Notes under the pieces: model-generated
The model's database searches: none
Seen by the model: only the letters and a program-made list of their open reading frames with translations
Told to the model about the DNA's origin: nothing
Part shown: positions 25,401-35,752 of the stretch, in pieces
Position numbering within the stretch: the first letter of the stretch is position 1
Layout of the letters: every line of letters begins with the position of its first letter
Source of the DNA: Camellia lanceoleosa
Taxonomy: Eukaryota > Streptophyta > Magnoliopsida > Ericales > Theaceae
Assembly (NCBI GenBank): GCA_025200525.1
Contig: CM045758.1
Coordinates: forward strand, 63,486,598-63,550,597
Length of the DNA stretch: 64,000 bases
Reading direction: 5' to 3'
Position numbers and translations under genes: made by a program

Positions 25401-27034
25401 TGGGATGACCCTCTCCTATTTAGGACCCCAAAACCACCTTTCCACCACTGAAAATCCTCTGGATTTCAGTGGTAGAAAGGTCATGCAAAGGTTAGAACAA
25501 GAGCCAAAAAGGATGGCTCAAAACAAGGTCTAACAAGGCCTAAGAGGGGGTAAATCACCCCCAACAGAAAAGTGACCTAAACAAACATTTAAAGCATGCA
25601 AAAACAAAAATTTTTGCAGTAGAAAGTTAAGCTTAAATCAACATGAAAACAAGGCTAAAAACTTAAGCAAAAAAGGGGGATTTAAGCGTTAGAAACTCAC
25701 CCTTGAAGACCACCTTTAAAGTCAAGAACTCAAAGAGAGGTTTTTCAAGCTCAAACCAACCCAAGATCACCAAAACCAGCTCCTAAGCACCTCAGCAACA
25801 AAAGGATGGTGTTTGAGTGTGTGTTTGTGTGCAAAAGTGAGACAAAATGACACTTTAAGGCACAAAAAAGAGCAAAAGAGAGATATAGATACAAGTGTGT
25901 ATGTATAACTCAAACTACCAATTTTTGAACCTAGAAAAGGGAGAAGGAGCCTCCTTCTTATAGAGAACAAAAGCTAAAGCTTCTCAAGGAAGCTAAGCTT
26001 CAAGGCCATCCCTCCATACACGTGTATGGAGGATGGCTTCAGTGCCCTCCAGCTGTGCCAACTGGAGGAAAATATCTCAAAAAAGGTGACAAAAAGCAAC
26101 CGACCACTTGAAGTGGTCAGCCAGCTACTAAAAGTGGTCTCCCAAGAAGACAACTGGTCGGCCAGGGGGTAGGAGAAGTCTACACAGTAAAAGCAAGGTG
26201 GTGGTATGGTGGCCGACCAGAAAAGATGGTCCAAAGACCAAGAAAGCCAGTTATTCGACCAAAAAACTGGCTGGCATGAGGAAAAGTGGTCTCCAAGGGG
26301 AAAAACTTGTCTCCCACCCTTGTACCACCTTCCAAATAAGGAAAACAAGGTTTGTACAAAAAAAAAAAAAAAAAAACCAAAACGGATGCAAGACGAGAGA
26401 TCGGGAGGCAAAGCACACGGTTGAAAGCCTCGAAAACTAGTCTACTGGCATCAAAAGTGGTATACAACCACAAAAGTGGTCTCCTAGACCACAGTGTTCC
26501 TCTAGATAGAGGCAACAAGGCATGGTTCAAAAATCACGGCAAACGGAGAACGTTAAGCGGTCCCGAGACAAGGCGCATAGCCGAAGACTCCAAAAATCGA
26601 AAACTAGTCTCCAAACAGGAAAAGTGGCTTACGACCACAAAAAGATGGTCTACAAGACCTCTCCCTCCCTTCGGGAAGAGAAAACAAGATTCGGTCCGCA
26701 AACCGAGCCAAAGCACAAAGAGTTCAGAGGCCCGGAGGCAAGGCTCTCAGCCAAAAACTCCGAAACCTCAGAACGAGCACAACATGCACAATCACCAAGC
26801 GCTAAATTGATGACATCTGAGTCTTAAGGTCGGTTAAAAATGGGGTGTCTACAGATGTCCACTTTATGAGACAATTCTCATTCATACCTTAATGGTTTCG
26901 GCCCGTTATTTTTATATTGTAATCTTCTCACTTGAGAGAATGCAAAACTACTCAGACCCACCTCAACTGGCGGTTGCGTCCCACTTTAATTTCGAATTAA
27001 AGTTGTCGAAAAACCATTATTTTCCAACACTACC

Positions 27035-27407
27035 TACATTAACCCATTCTCTAGGCAGAACCATAAAGACATCCCAATCACAACTCAATCTCTAATTGAA
27101 CGACATCCCAATCACAACTTAGTCTCTAATTGAACGAGTTTAAATGGGATTTAGATGAGCTTTCATGGGTGGGCTCAGGGACTGTATAGTTACATGATTG
27201 TTTAGATTTATGACCCAACCCATAAATAAATAAATAAGTAAAAACCAATAATAAAAGAATTTCAATACATTTTTTTCAAAGGAGTCTATTGAAAACAAAA
27301 GAAATTAAGCAAACAAAAACATAAATGCATAGAGTCTAACACGGAAAAGTGTACGTTTATGTAATTTAATTGGCGATGGACTTTCTTTTAGTCTAAGATT
27401 TAAATTA
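27035..27407. other. Short intergenic stretch between copia and LINE
   Basis: Contains a near-duplicate phrase, GACATCCCAATCACAACT, repeated twice around 27067-27120. No gene was seen. Confidence 0.5.
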
Positions 27408-27544
27408 GAGGGTGTAGTCGGAAATAAAGACACTAGAAGGATAGAACCGAGAGAGAGGGAAACCAATTTGAGAGATCTAGGAGGATGAAATCCAGTAATC
27501 TGAAAGCAAGGAGTCAGGAAACAAGTTTTTGATCCCAGTCATCA

Positions 27545-29425
27545 AGGTTTGTTCACTGTCTTTGTCGATGAGATCCTAGAGTCCATGAATCCGAAGCATT
27601 TGTTTGGGCTTTTCACTAAATTCGGAATAGTGTATACATATCCATGAAAACAAGGAAGGTCACCGGATCAAGATTTGGTTTTGTCCGATTTGATTGTCTA
27701 GTAGCGGTAGAAGTGGTTGTGCAAAAAGCAAATGGTTTATGGTGGGATAACAAGGAACTCAAAGTCAAGGGAGCAGAGTATCAAAAAGGACAGGGACTGC
27801 AGGTAAAAAAAGACAAGCATTTTCTTCGTCGTTGAGTGAGTCAGCCAAATGTCAACACCAGAGCTGTACAGGGCCATCAACAGAGAGTTCAATCAGCAAG
27901 ACTCACTTCTTGTGTTGAGGTGGTAAAAAGGGGAAATCCTGTTCAAAACAATCTGTTGTCCATCCAAGCTAAGGAAGCTGGGAATGCTTGTCTTTATGAG
28001 AGCTTAATCATTAAGCTTGAGTCCTTTTTGGCATTCTCAGACTTTATGCAAGAATGTAGGAAAAAAGGCCTTAAGGATACCATGATCAAAATGGAAAGTG
28101 GAAGATTAGCTGTGTTAACTTTTAATTCAATCCAAGAGATGAAGAGCAATGAAGAAAGATTAAAGGTTTGGATTTTTGACTGGTGCGAGTTAGTACAAGA
28201 ATGGAAAACTGGAACAGTTATTGAGCAAGAGAGGTGTGTTTGGCTTAGTTGCTTTGGCATTCCCTTTAATTTATGGAATGTTGAAACATTCAGATACTTA
28301 GGTGCCTTATGGGGAAAAGTGGTCCAATTTGATGATGATAGCACTCGAGGATGTTCCTTTCAATATGGTAAGGTTAGAATTATCACTAGTTGTATGGATT
28401 TTATAAATGGTGTTGTGTTGGTAAAAAATAAAGGAAAGGACTACCTAGTGAGAGTTTGTGAAAATTTTGACTCCTTTGTGGTAATGGAGAGGAGCTTGTC
28501 TCAAGGTGATTGTAGATAGATGGTTGAAGGAACATCTGTAAATGGGAGAGATCAGAAGAGTAGAGATATCCATGGCTTTGTGGTAGAAGGTGGAGGACAA
28601 TGCAGTGATACGGGGACATTGGTGGGAACATGAATAAAGCAGGAGGTAGCCAACGGTAATAATGACCCATCATAGAGACACAAAGCTAGTGAAGATGATC
28701 AGAAAATTGGGTGTCAGAAACTATAGCAGATGCAATAGGTAGCAGTTTTGAAAAACCAATCGAGGGAGCCAACAATAGGTTAATGGGATACATGTTCAAA
28801 AAGTTATCATTACAGTTAGAGGTAGGTAAAACCATGGTGCTAGATAAAGTTATGTGTACTCCGGGCTTTATCAAAAGTATTAGTAGGTCTGAAGTTGAGA
28901 GGCCCAATATTAACTTAGAGGTGGTTATTAAAGATGCCAGCAGAGGATGTGTGGTGTTGGGCCTTCTGAGGTGCCTACCCCCCATCTGTAACTTCACAGC
29001 ACATGCCTTAAATTTCATTAGTAATCATATGGCTCAAGCCCTGAATAGTGCAGATGGCTTTGGCTTTTCTCAAGTTACCTTAATCAGTTTCTCTCTTAAA
29101 TTGCTGAGTGGTGGTCCAATAGGTAGAAGCAAAGGGAAGAAAAGACCTAAACATAAAGGGCAACCCTTTCCTAATTTTTTTTCAAAGAGGGGAAATCTTT
29201 AGGGTTGCTGCAGCTGCTATATCCTTATCAATTTTGCAAAAAAGTAAGTCAAGTCGACTTAGTAGAAGAAGAAGAAAGTTACTAGATGAAGCCCAAGACA
29301 CCATTCATCTTGGAAAGTCTCTGGGCATTAATTTTGAAGGAAAGGAATCTGAAGTGATACGCAAACTAGTTGATATGGAAGTTAGAAATGCACAAAGAGT
29401 AGTAGATGTTGATGGTCACACTTAG
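27545..29425 (+). pseudogene. LINE ORF1, RRM/DUF4283-type RNA-binding protein
   Basis: ORF1 proteins of plant L1 elements bind element RNA. An RRM is visible: RNP2-like FTVFVDEILESMNPKHLF from about 27550, then after a stop and frameshift RNP1-like [11 protein letters not shown] at about 27665. The middle ORF (27836-28519) contains the DUF4283-type core ending in VWLSCFGIPFNLWN. The C-terminal part ends with SRRRRKLLDEAQDTIHLGKS and GINFEGKESEVIRKLVDME before a stop at 29425. At least three frame changes separate the parts. Confidence 0.8.
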
Positions 29426-29437
29426 CAGGTATGTCAG

Positions 29438-32400
29438 ATGGGGGTTTTTGTAGTAAAAATGTTTGTAATAAAGATGCTATCCTGGAATATTAGAGGTTTG
29501 GGAAGGTCGGAGAAAAGGCACAAAATCAAAATTGTTGTTAAAGATAGAAAGATTGATATCCTACTTTTTCAGGAGACCAAGCGAAACAATATACACCTCA
29601 AAGATGCAAAATCAGTATGGCCATGGGATAAGATGGAATTTTTGGCAGTCGATGCTGAAGGAAGTTGAGGAGGATTGTTATGTATTTGGAATCCAGATGT
29701 TTTCATGTTGTCCGATTGTTGCAGCACCAGAAATCTCATCCTACTATCAGGTACCACTCATGATCTTTTTGAATGTGTTGTTTTTAACATCTATGCACCT
29801 AATGATGTTGTTAATAGAAGGAAGCTATGGGATTCCATCATAAATCTTAAGCAGCATTTTTTGAAGCCTTGATGTATGGGGGGAGATTTCAATGAAATAA
29901 CATTCATAGATGACAAAAAAGGATGTAATATGAGGGACAAAGGTATGCTAGAATTTAACAATTTCATTGACCAATTGGCACTAGTTGATATCCCTTTGCT
30001 TGGTAGAAATTTCACTTAGTGCAATTCAATGGAAGGCAAGAGATGGAGTAAAATTGACAGATTTCTTATGGAGCCAATATGGTTGGAAAAATTTTGTTTC
30101 AAACTTTGGGGCCTACCTAGGGGAGTATCTGATCATTGTCCTTTACTTTTTATGGAGGATATAAGAAATTGGGGTCCTAGGCATTTCAAATTTATAACTG
30201 CATGGGTTCTTCATTCCAATTTCTTAGCAAATGTGAAGAAGTCCTGAGCTACGTCCTCTGTTCAAGGATAGGCTAGATACAAATTGATGAAGAAGTTCAG
30301 TGCATCAAAATTGGAGTTGAAAAAATGGAATGTCGAAGCATTTGGAAATGTAGTGAATCAATTGAAGAAGTCAAGATGATCTCCATGCTGTAGATCTATT
30401 AGCAAAATTAAGACCGCTCAGTACTCAAGAAAAGACAAATAAAAAGGAAATTAGTAGTCTGGTTTGGAAGTTAAGAAAGAGGAATGATTGGATTTGGTTC
30501 CAAAAATCTATATTGAATTGAGCACATTATGGGGATAAGAACACCAATTCTTTCATATCATTGCAAGTAAAAGACAAAGTAGAAATCTGCTGGACTCAGT
30601 GTTGATTAATGTAGTTAGATATGATGAACCTGTGATGATCAAATAAGAAGTATTGAGGCATTTCTCCACAATTTTTGCAGAAGACTGGGCTAGTAGGCCA
30701 AAATTAGTTGGCTCTTTTGAGAGTCTAAGCTCAGCAAAGGTTCGAGAGGTATTGAAAGTTCATTTTACCATGGAAGAAATTTGGAGGGTGGTAAAGAATA
30801 GTAACGGAAATAAAGTCCCTGGGCCAGATGGGTTCAACATGGCTTGTGTCCAAAAGTGTTGGAATGAAAGATGATGTATTCAAATTCATGCAAGAGTTCC
30901 ATTCCAATGGCAAATTGGTTAAAGGTCTGAATAGTTCTTTCATTGCCCTAATCCCCAAGCTAGTCAGTCCTTCGAGTCTCTTTGACTTTAGACCAATTAG
31001 TTTATTGAATCTTGCCTACAAAATTCTTTCCAAAGTTTTATCACATAGGCTTAGTTTGGTGTTGCCAAATATTATCAGTGAAGTATAATCTGCCTTCATC
31101 GGTGGTCGTCATATATTTGATGGTATCATGATAGCTAATGAGGTCATGGATTGGTGAAAGAAACACAAAAAGAAGGGGATTATTCTTAAATTGGATTTTG
31201 AAAAATCCTATGACTCAGTAAATTGGAATTATCTATGGTCTTTGCTAAAAAATTTTGGGTTTGGGGATTTACGGGTTAGTTGGATGCAAGAGTGTGTGAC
31301 CACAACCATAATTTCTATTCTTGTGAATGGTTCGCCAACTGATGAATTCTCTCCTAGTAAAGGATTAAGGCAAGGAGATCCTCTTTCCCCTTTCCTTTTT
31401 AATATTGCAGCTGAGGGCCTCAATCTGTTGTTGGTACGAACAAAAGAGATGAGGCTAATCAAGGGCGTTTCAATGGGCCAATCAGAGTTTCAAGTAACCC
31501 ACTTACAATTTGTTGATGATACCTTACTTTTTTGTGAAACAGAGGAGGCAGAGTTGGTGACTATTAAAAGAATTCTTCGGTGCTTCGAGATTATTTCAGG
31601 CTTGAAAATAAGTTTCCATAAGAGTGTGCTGTGTGGTATAGGAATTGATGAAACTCTTGGCCAAGATTTTGCAACCAAACTCAACTGTAAGTGCCAAAAA
31701 CTACCAATGAAATATTTAGGGCTACCTCTTGGGGCTAACACTAAAAGAAGCAAGTTGTGGCAACCTATGGTGGATAAAATAAAGTCAAAATTGGCCCTTT
31801 GGAAAAGAAAGTTGCTCTCTTTTGCTGGTAGAGTAACCCTGATAAAATTTGTCATGTCCAATCTCCCATGTTACTACCTATCTTTATTCAAATTGCCTGA
31901 GCGTGTGGTGAAAACTATTGATAGACTGCAAGCAACCTTTTTGTGGGGAAGCTCTGAACAAAAGAGGAAAATGCATCTTGTGAAGTGGAAGTCTATCACA
32001 ACCAGCAAGGAGCAAGGAGAATTAGGGATTGTGAATTTGAGGGAAATGAATACCAGTTTATTCATGAAATGGTGGTGGAGATATGGAGTGGAGGAAAAGG
32101 CATTATGGAGGTAGGTTATAAATAGTAGGTATGGAGTGGTGGGAATAGGGTGGATACCTAATCTTGACACTCCTGGGAGGGTGTCAAATATGTGGAAAGG
32201 AATTCTCTCAAGGGTAGAGGTTAATCCAGATTTACATGTTTTTTTCCTTTCTAGTATAGAAATTCATTTGGGTAATGGAAAGAGAGTGCACTTCTGGCTA
32301 GATAAATGGCTGCGGAATACTAAACTTAAAGATGAATTCCCTAGGCTATTTAGTTTGTCTACTGAGAAGAAAAAATCCCTAGAATATTTTGTGCGTAGAA

Positions 32401-33141
32401 AGGAAATTTCAGGGGAATGGAATATATCTTTCAAAAGGGTACTAAGGCCTTGGGAGGGTGTTAAGGTTAATAGATTATATCTCTTGCTGTCAGAGACACC
32501 ATGCTTGAAAGCAATCCTCTCAAATTCTCTTAGGTGGCAGAGGTCCTCATCTAGGCAGTTCACAGTTGCTTTAGTGAGATCCTGGTTGGAAGCTCATCAT
32601 AGGCCTAACCTGTTGATCCCTAAACTATTATGGGGTAATATGGCTCCTCCTAGAGTTCAATTCCTGGGCTGGTTGATTTGGAAAGGCAGAGTTAAAACCA
32701 TGGACTTTCTGCAAAGTATTGGTGTACTTAGTAGTAGTTTCAGTAATGTCTGCCCTTTTTGTAAAGCTAAATCTGAATCTGTGAATCATATTTTCCTGTT
32801 GTGCGGTGGTATTTATGAGTCTTGGACTAAACTGTTACTCTAGTGGGATTTGAAATGGGCAACACCTACTTCAGTAGTGGTTTTGTTACATTGGTGGATG
32901 GGTTTCAAATGAAAAAAAGACTATTATGAAACTTTGGAATTTAGTGCCATTGGCTATGCTATGGTCTATTTAGAAAATCAGGAATGATTTCATCTTCAAT
33001 GGGTGTCAACCTAATCTAAAGGATTTGAGTGCTAATGTGCAATGGAGAGTAGCTCTGTGGGCCAAGTCCAATCTCTCAGGTTTCTCTTACTCAAGGCATG
33101 ATATTGTTCATAACCTTAGTCAGATATTGTTTTGCTGTTAA
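29438..33141 (+). pseudogene. LINE ORF2: endonuclease, reverse transcriptase and zf-RVT
   Basis: This polyprotein nicks the target and copies element RNA. Endonuclease motifs: MLSWNIRGLG, LLFQETK, GGDFNEI and VSDHCPLL. Reverse transcriptase motifs: KVPGPDGFN, LIPKL, FRPISLLN, KLDFEKSYDSVNW, GLRQGDPLSPFLF and the catalytic LQFVDDTLLF near 31505, then PMKYLGLPLG. The C-terminal zinc-binding RVT domain contains WGNMAPPRVQFLGWL and CPFCKAKSESVNHIFLLC. The end is HNLSQILFCC near 33139. In-frame stops include 29666, 29870, 30017, 30245, 30269, 31086, 31155, 32112, 32841 and 32971, and there is a frameshift near 30850. Most stops replace an expected Trp or Gln. Confidence 0.92.
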
Positions 33142-33242
33142 GAGTGTTTGGCCTCTGTATCTGTGCGCTATGTGTTCTATTATGCTGTTACATTGGTGTA
33201 TCTACTATTACATTAGTGGTTGTTCTAGTGTTTCCCGCTAAT

Positions 33243-33650
33243 CTGGTATATCTGTGCTGGAGCTACTTGTGCTTGGTGCATCTTGTTAATTCTAGTGTTT
33301 CTGTGTTGTTAACTTGGTGATTGCTCTGGTGCATCTGTTCTGGTGTGACTTGTTCTGCTCTGGTGTTGCTGTGTTTTTTGTTGATGTTTTTTGGTTTTGT
33401 GTATCTGTGCTAATGTTCTGCTAGCAGTGCTGTCTTGTGTATCTATGTTACTCTAGTATATCTGTGCTGGAGCTGCTTGTGTCTGGTGCATTTTGCTAAT
33501 CTAGTGTCTCTGCACTGTTAACTTGGTGATTGCTCTGGTGCATCTGCTTTGGTGCGACTTGTTCTGCTCTGGTTTGGTTGTGTTTTTGCTGATGTTTTTT
33601 GCTTGTGTTTATATTCTATTGTATCTGCTGGCACTGTTGCCTTGTTTAGC
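33243..33650 (+). repeat. 210-bp tandem duplication in the LINE 3' UTR
   Basis: Two diverged copies start at 33243 and 33453, each with TATATCTGTGCTGGAGCT, then AACTTGGTGATTGCTCTGGT and a GTTCTGCTCTGGT block. It is GT-rich on the sense strand, typical of L1 3' UTRs, and followed by a T-run near 33653. Confidence 0.75.
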
Positions 33651-34429
33651 TTTTTTTTTTTTTTTGCTTAATCTGTTGTAGTGTTGCTGTGTATCTGTTG
33701 GTTCCTCACCAATAGATTTGTGGTTTGGTGCTGTCATATGATTTTGTAAGCGACTTAGGGACAGCCTAGTTGGGATTGGGTTTGTTTCACCATGATGGTT
33801 TTTGCATCATTCCCCCTCTCTCCCTTCTTTATTGTTGTGTTTCTTACTTCGTTGTAAGGTTTTTTCTCATCAATAAAGCTTTTTTGGTTGATAAAAAAAA
33901 AGGAAAAAGTTGAGGGTATAGTCAAGTTCATGAGACTCACCATAGAACTGTTCATTTTGTAAGATTATTTGTGTATATCATCAACACATAAAAATTAGGT
34001 TGATCTAATAATGACAACATGTTCAATTTGTCACGATTGTCTTAAAAAACAAATGTGTTTTTTAAAATAGATCATGTATTTTTTTAGTGACAAACATAAT
34101 AAATTTAACAAGTTACAATTATCAGATCAATCTTTCTCTTTTTTCTTTTTCTTTTTTTTCTGATGATATACCTGAAGGGCCTTACAAAATAAACAATTTG
34201 AATAATCAAAACAAAATATGTAATAGGCCCCTACAAGCCCAAATTACACCTTCTGTCCAAATTTGGACCGGAGAGAAGCCACGCCTTTGTGCCTACTCAC
34301 TAATTATTATTGATCACATCTTTAATCTATCTTATATTTTTAAGTGAATGATGGACTTGGTGTCCAAGCATTCACATCATGTCAAGTGGCAACTTTATCT
34401 AGCCTAAAATAAAATATTATTATTCAAAG

Positions 34430-34500
34430 GCGTGAGTAAGATTTAAACCAAGGCCTTGAATTTCGTCAAGAATACTTCTACCACTTAGGCAACATACATA
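34430..34500 (-). mobile_element. Possible tRNA-derived SINE head
   Basis: The minus strand shows an A-box-like TTGCCTAAGTGG (34481-34492) and, about 41 bases on, a B-box-like GGTTTAAATC (34440-34449). Spacing and order fit an RNA polymerase III tRNA-type promoter. No tRNA cloverleaf is preserved, and the element ends were not found. Confidence 0.4.
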
Positions 34501-34984
34501 TTATGATATTAATTTTCTTATTATTTGCTTTTATTCTTATTTATCTTAATTGCACATGTATCTATGGGTCAATATTAAATTATGAATATGATAAAAAAAA
34601 AATCTCCTTGTCCTTCTCCTCCTTGGTTTTTGTGATTTTATTTGGTGAAACGAAAGTTGCATGGTCAGCAATTTGATGCAATATATAATTATTATTGGCT
34701 AGTGATGAAAGGCTAAAATTAAACCAGTTGAGCTAACCAATTGTGTAAGAATTTCTGCACTTCATTTTAAAACTTAAGGAATTAATAACTTTCTCCATCT
34801 GAGGTGTGAATATATTTTTTTTCCATATATTTATTTAAAAATTATTCTTGTGTGATTGCTAGGAATCATGATATTTAAAACTTTAGATCAATATTGTAAG
34901 ACTTATTTCTAGCAATTGAAATTTATTACTGTTTTCATCTCCTTTTCTTCATAGAATATAACCTAATTTAACAATATTTTTATT

Positions 34985-35090
34985 TTTTATTTTTTTACAT
35001 TAGAGGTTATAGTTTAAGAGAAGGGAAAAACAAGTATAGAACCCTTAAACTCTTAATGAGGTGTAAGGATTCTTACCCACTAGGCTAGCT
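34985..35090 (-). mobile_element. Possible tRNA-derived SINE head
   Basis: The minus strand has an A-box-like TAGCCTAGTGGG (35076-35087) and a B-box-like GGGTTCTATA (35035-35044), separated as in tRNA-type promoters. It continues into an A/T-rich tail. It is degenerate and not a functional tRNA. Confidence 0.4.
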
Positions 35091-35343
35091 CAATTACTAT
35101 TATAATTCTTAAATAAAAAATTTGCTCCAAAAACAGTAAGAAAAGTAATATGCAAGTCCATTTTTTAAATTCAGTGATTTGTAAGAAAGATAATTGGTTG
35201 ATAATTAGAGAAGTTATGAGAGAGAAGGTTGCCTTTGATATTCTAATGGACAAATTATATTTTGCACCGAATTTCACTTTGGTCCCTACAAATCAAATTA
35301 TGGCAATCCACCCATTGAGTTTCTGGTCACGTGGCAATGTTAC

Positions 35344-35695
35344 TTTTTTTTTTTTTTTTTTTTTTTATCAGCAAAAGGAGAACCTTTATTGATGCAAAAA
35401 CCATACAAGAAGAGAGATTACATCAAAAAAGGAGGGGGGGGGGAAGCAGCAAGCAAGCTCACCCCAAGAGTTTGGTGAGGAACCAAACCCAGGAAGAAGA
35501 AAAAGAAAGACAAAGAAGAGAACAACAAAGCATGAACCAAGAGCAACAGTGCATGAACCTTCACTGCTGTCAAATTACAACCAATGCATGAACCAAGAGC
35601 TAAACCAAAGCATAGGTCCTGGGCTGGAAATCAGCAGATCAACTCAGAAGTGCTGATCTTCCCTCAGCAGCATAGCAGCAGACTACCCTGATTCA
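35344..35695 (-). mobile_element. 5'-truncated LINE 3' end
   Basis: Starts on the plus strand with a T-run of about 23 and continues with the reverse complement of an L1 3' terminus (GCATCAATAAAGG before the tail, minus strand). Flanking duplications are GCAATGTTAC (35334-35343) and GCAATGTCAC (35696-35705), with one mismatch. The 352-bp insert has no coding capacity. It is probably a 3' UTR fragment of an L1 family related to the 27420-33911 element, since both end with a CATCAATAAAG motif. Confidence 0.8.
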
Positions 35696-35752
35696 GCAAT
35701 GTCACTTTTTTGTTACTATATCGTATAAGTCTTTAATAGAAGTTAGTAATGT

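Larger units (their letters stand above)
19428..26853 (-). mobile_element. LTR-type insertion in the copia 5' LTR, probable very long solo LTR
   Basis: Bounded by perfect 5-bp duplications GATGT (19423-19427 and 26854-26858). Plus-strand ends are TGTAGACGTGCC and GGGTGTCTACA, so on the minus strand it runs TGTAGACACCCC to CACGTCTACA. The same ends and inner sequence occur in the 1.3 kb solo LTR at 57039-58326. Without its own nested insertion it is about 5.2 kb. I see no second copy of the termini inside, no PBS and no gag or pol, which favours a solo LTR of unusual length. A coding-free element whose second LTR I fail to see is the alternative. Open frames at 22941-23624 and 25974-26827 show no family resemblance. 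Confidence 0.8.
9621..27029 (-). mobile_element. Ty1/copia retrotransposon carrying nested insertions
   Basis: LTR ends match at both extremities, and the element is bounded by perfect 5-bp duplications CTACC (9616-9620 and 27030-27034). On the minus strand the LTR starts TGTYGGAAAATAATGG and ends CCACAACA. The 3' LTR is 9621-10692. The 5' LTR is 18499-19427 plus 26859-27029, split by another insertion. A polypurine tract (GTGGGGGAT on the minus strand) adjoins the 3' LTR. I could not recognise a standard primer-binding site below 18499. Only the end of integrase, RT and RNase H remain. Protease, gag and the integrase core were not found in the 15.7-18.5 kb part. The LTRs differ at about 6 of the first 120 bases I compared by eye, so this is one of the older insertions. 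Confidence 0.9.
27420..33911 (+). mobile_element. Full-length but decayed L1-type LINE
   Basis: About 6.5 kb with a 5' leader, RRM-type ORF1, EN-RT ORF2, a 3' UTR and an A-tail at 33893-33901. GAGGGTGTAGTC at 27408-27419 and GAGGGTATAGTC at 33912-33923 are probable target-site duplications with one mismatch. The organisation (RRM/zinc-knuckle-like ORF1, APE-type endonuclease, RT with FVDD, C-terminal zf-RVT) is that of plant L1 elements. Both ORFs are broken, so it is non-functional. Confidence 0.9.
33924..35333. other. Intergenic AT-rich DNA with SINE-like fragments
   Basis: No protein-coding gene seen. Two tRNA-like promoter heads on the minus strand are listed separately. Confidence 0.5.

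Noticed and set aside
25974..26827. Overlapping frames of up to 152 codons near the end of the long LTR
   Set aside because: Lys/Arg-rich or Phe/Ser-rich text generated by AAAAGTGGTC-type words and an A-run. No motif.
32136..32843. A separate gene of 235 codons
   Set aside because: It continues LINE ORF2 in the same frame after the stop at 32112 and carries the zf-RVT domain.
34985..35090. Intact tRNA gene
   Set aside because: Only A- and B-box-like words are present. Acceptor stem and anticodon arm cannot be formed.
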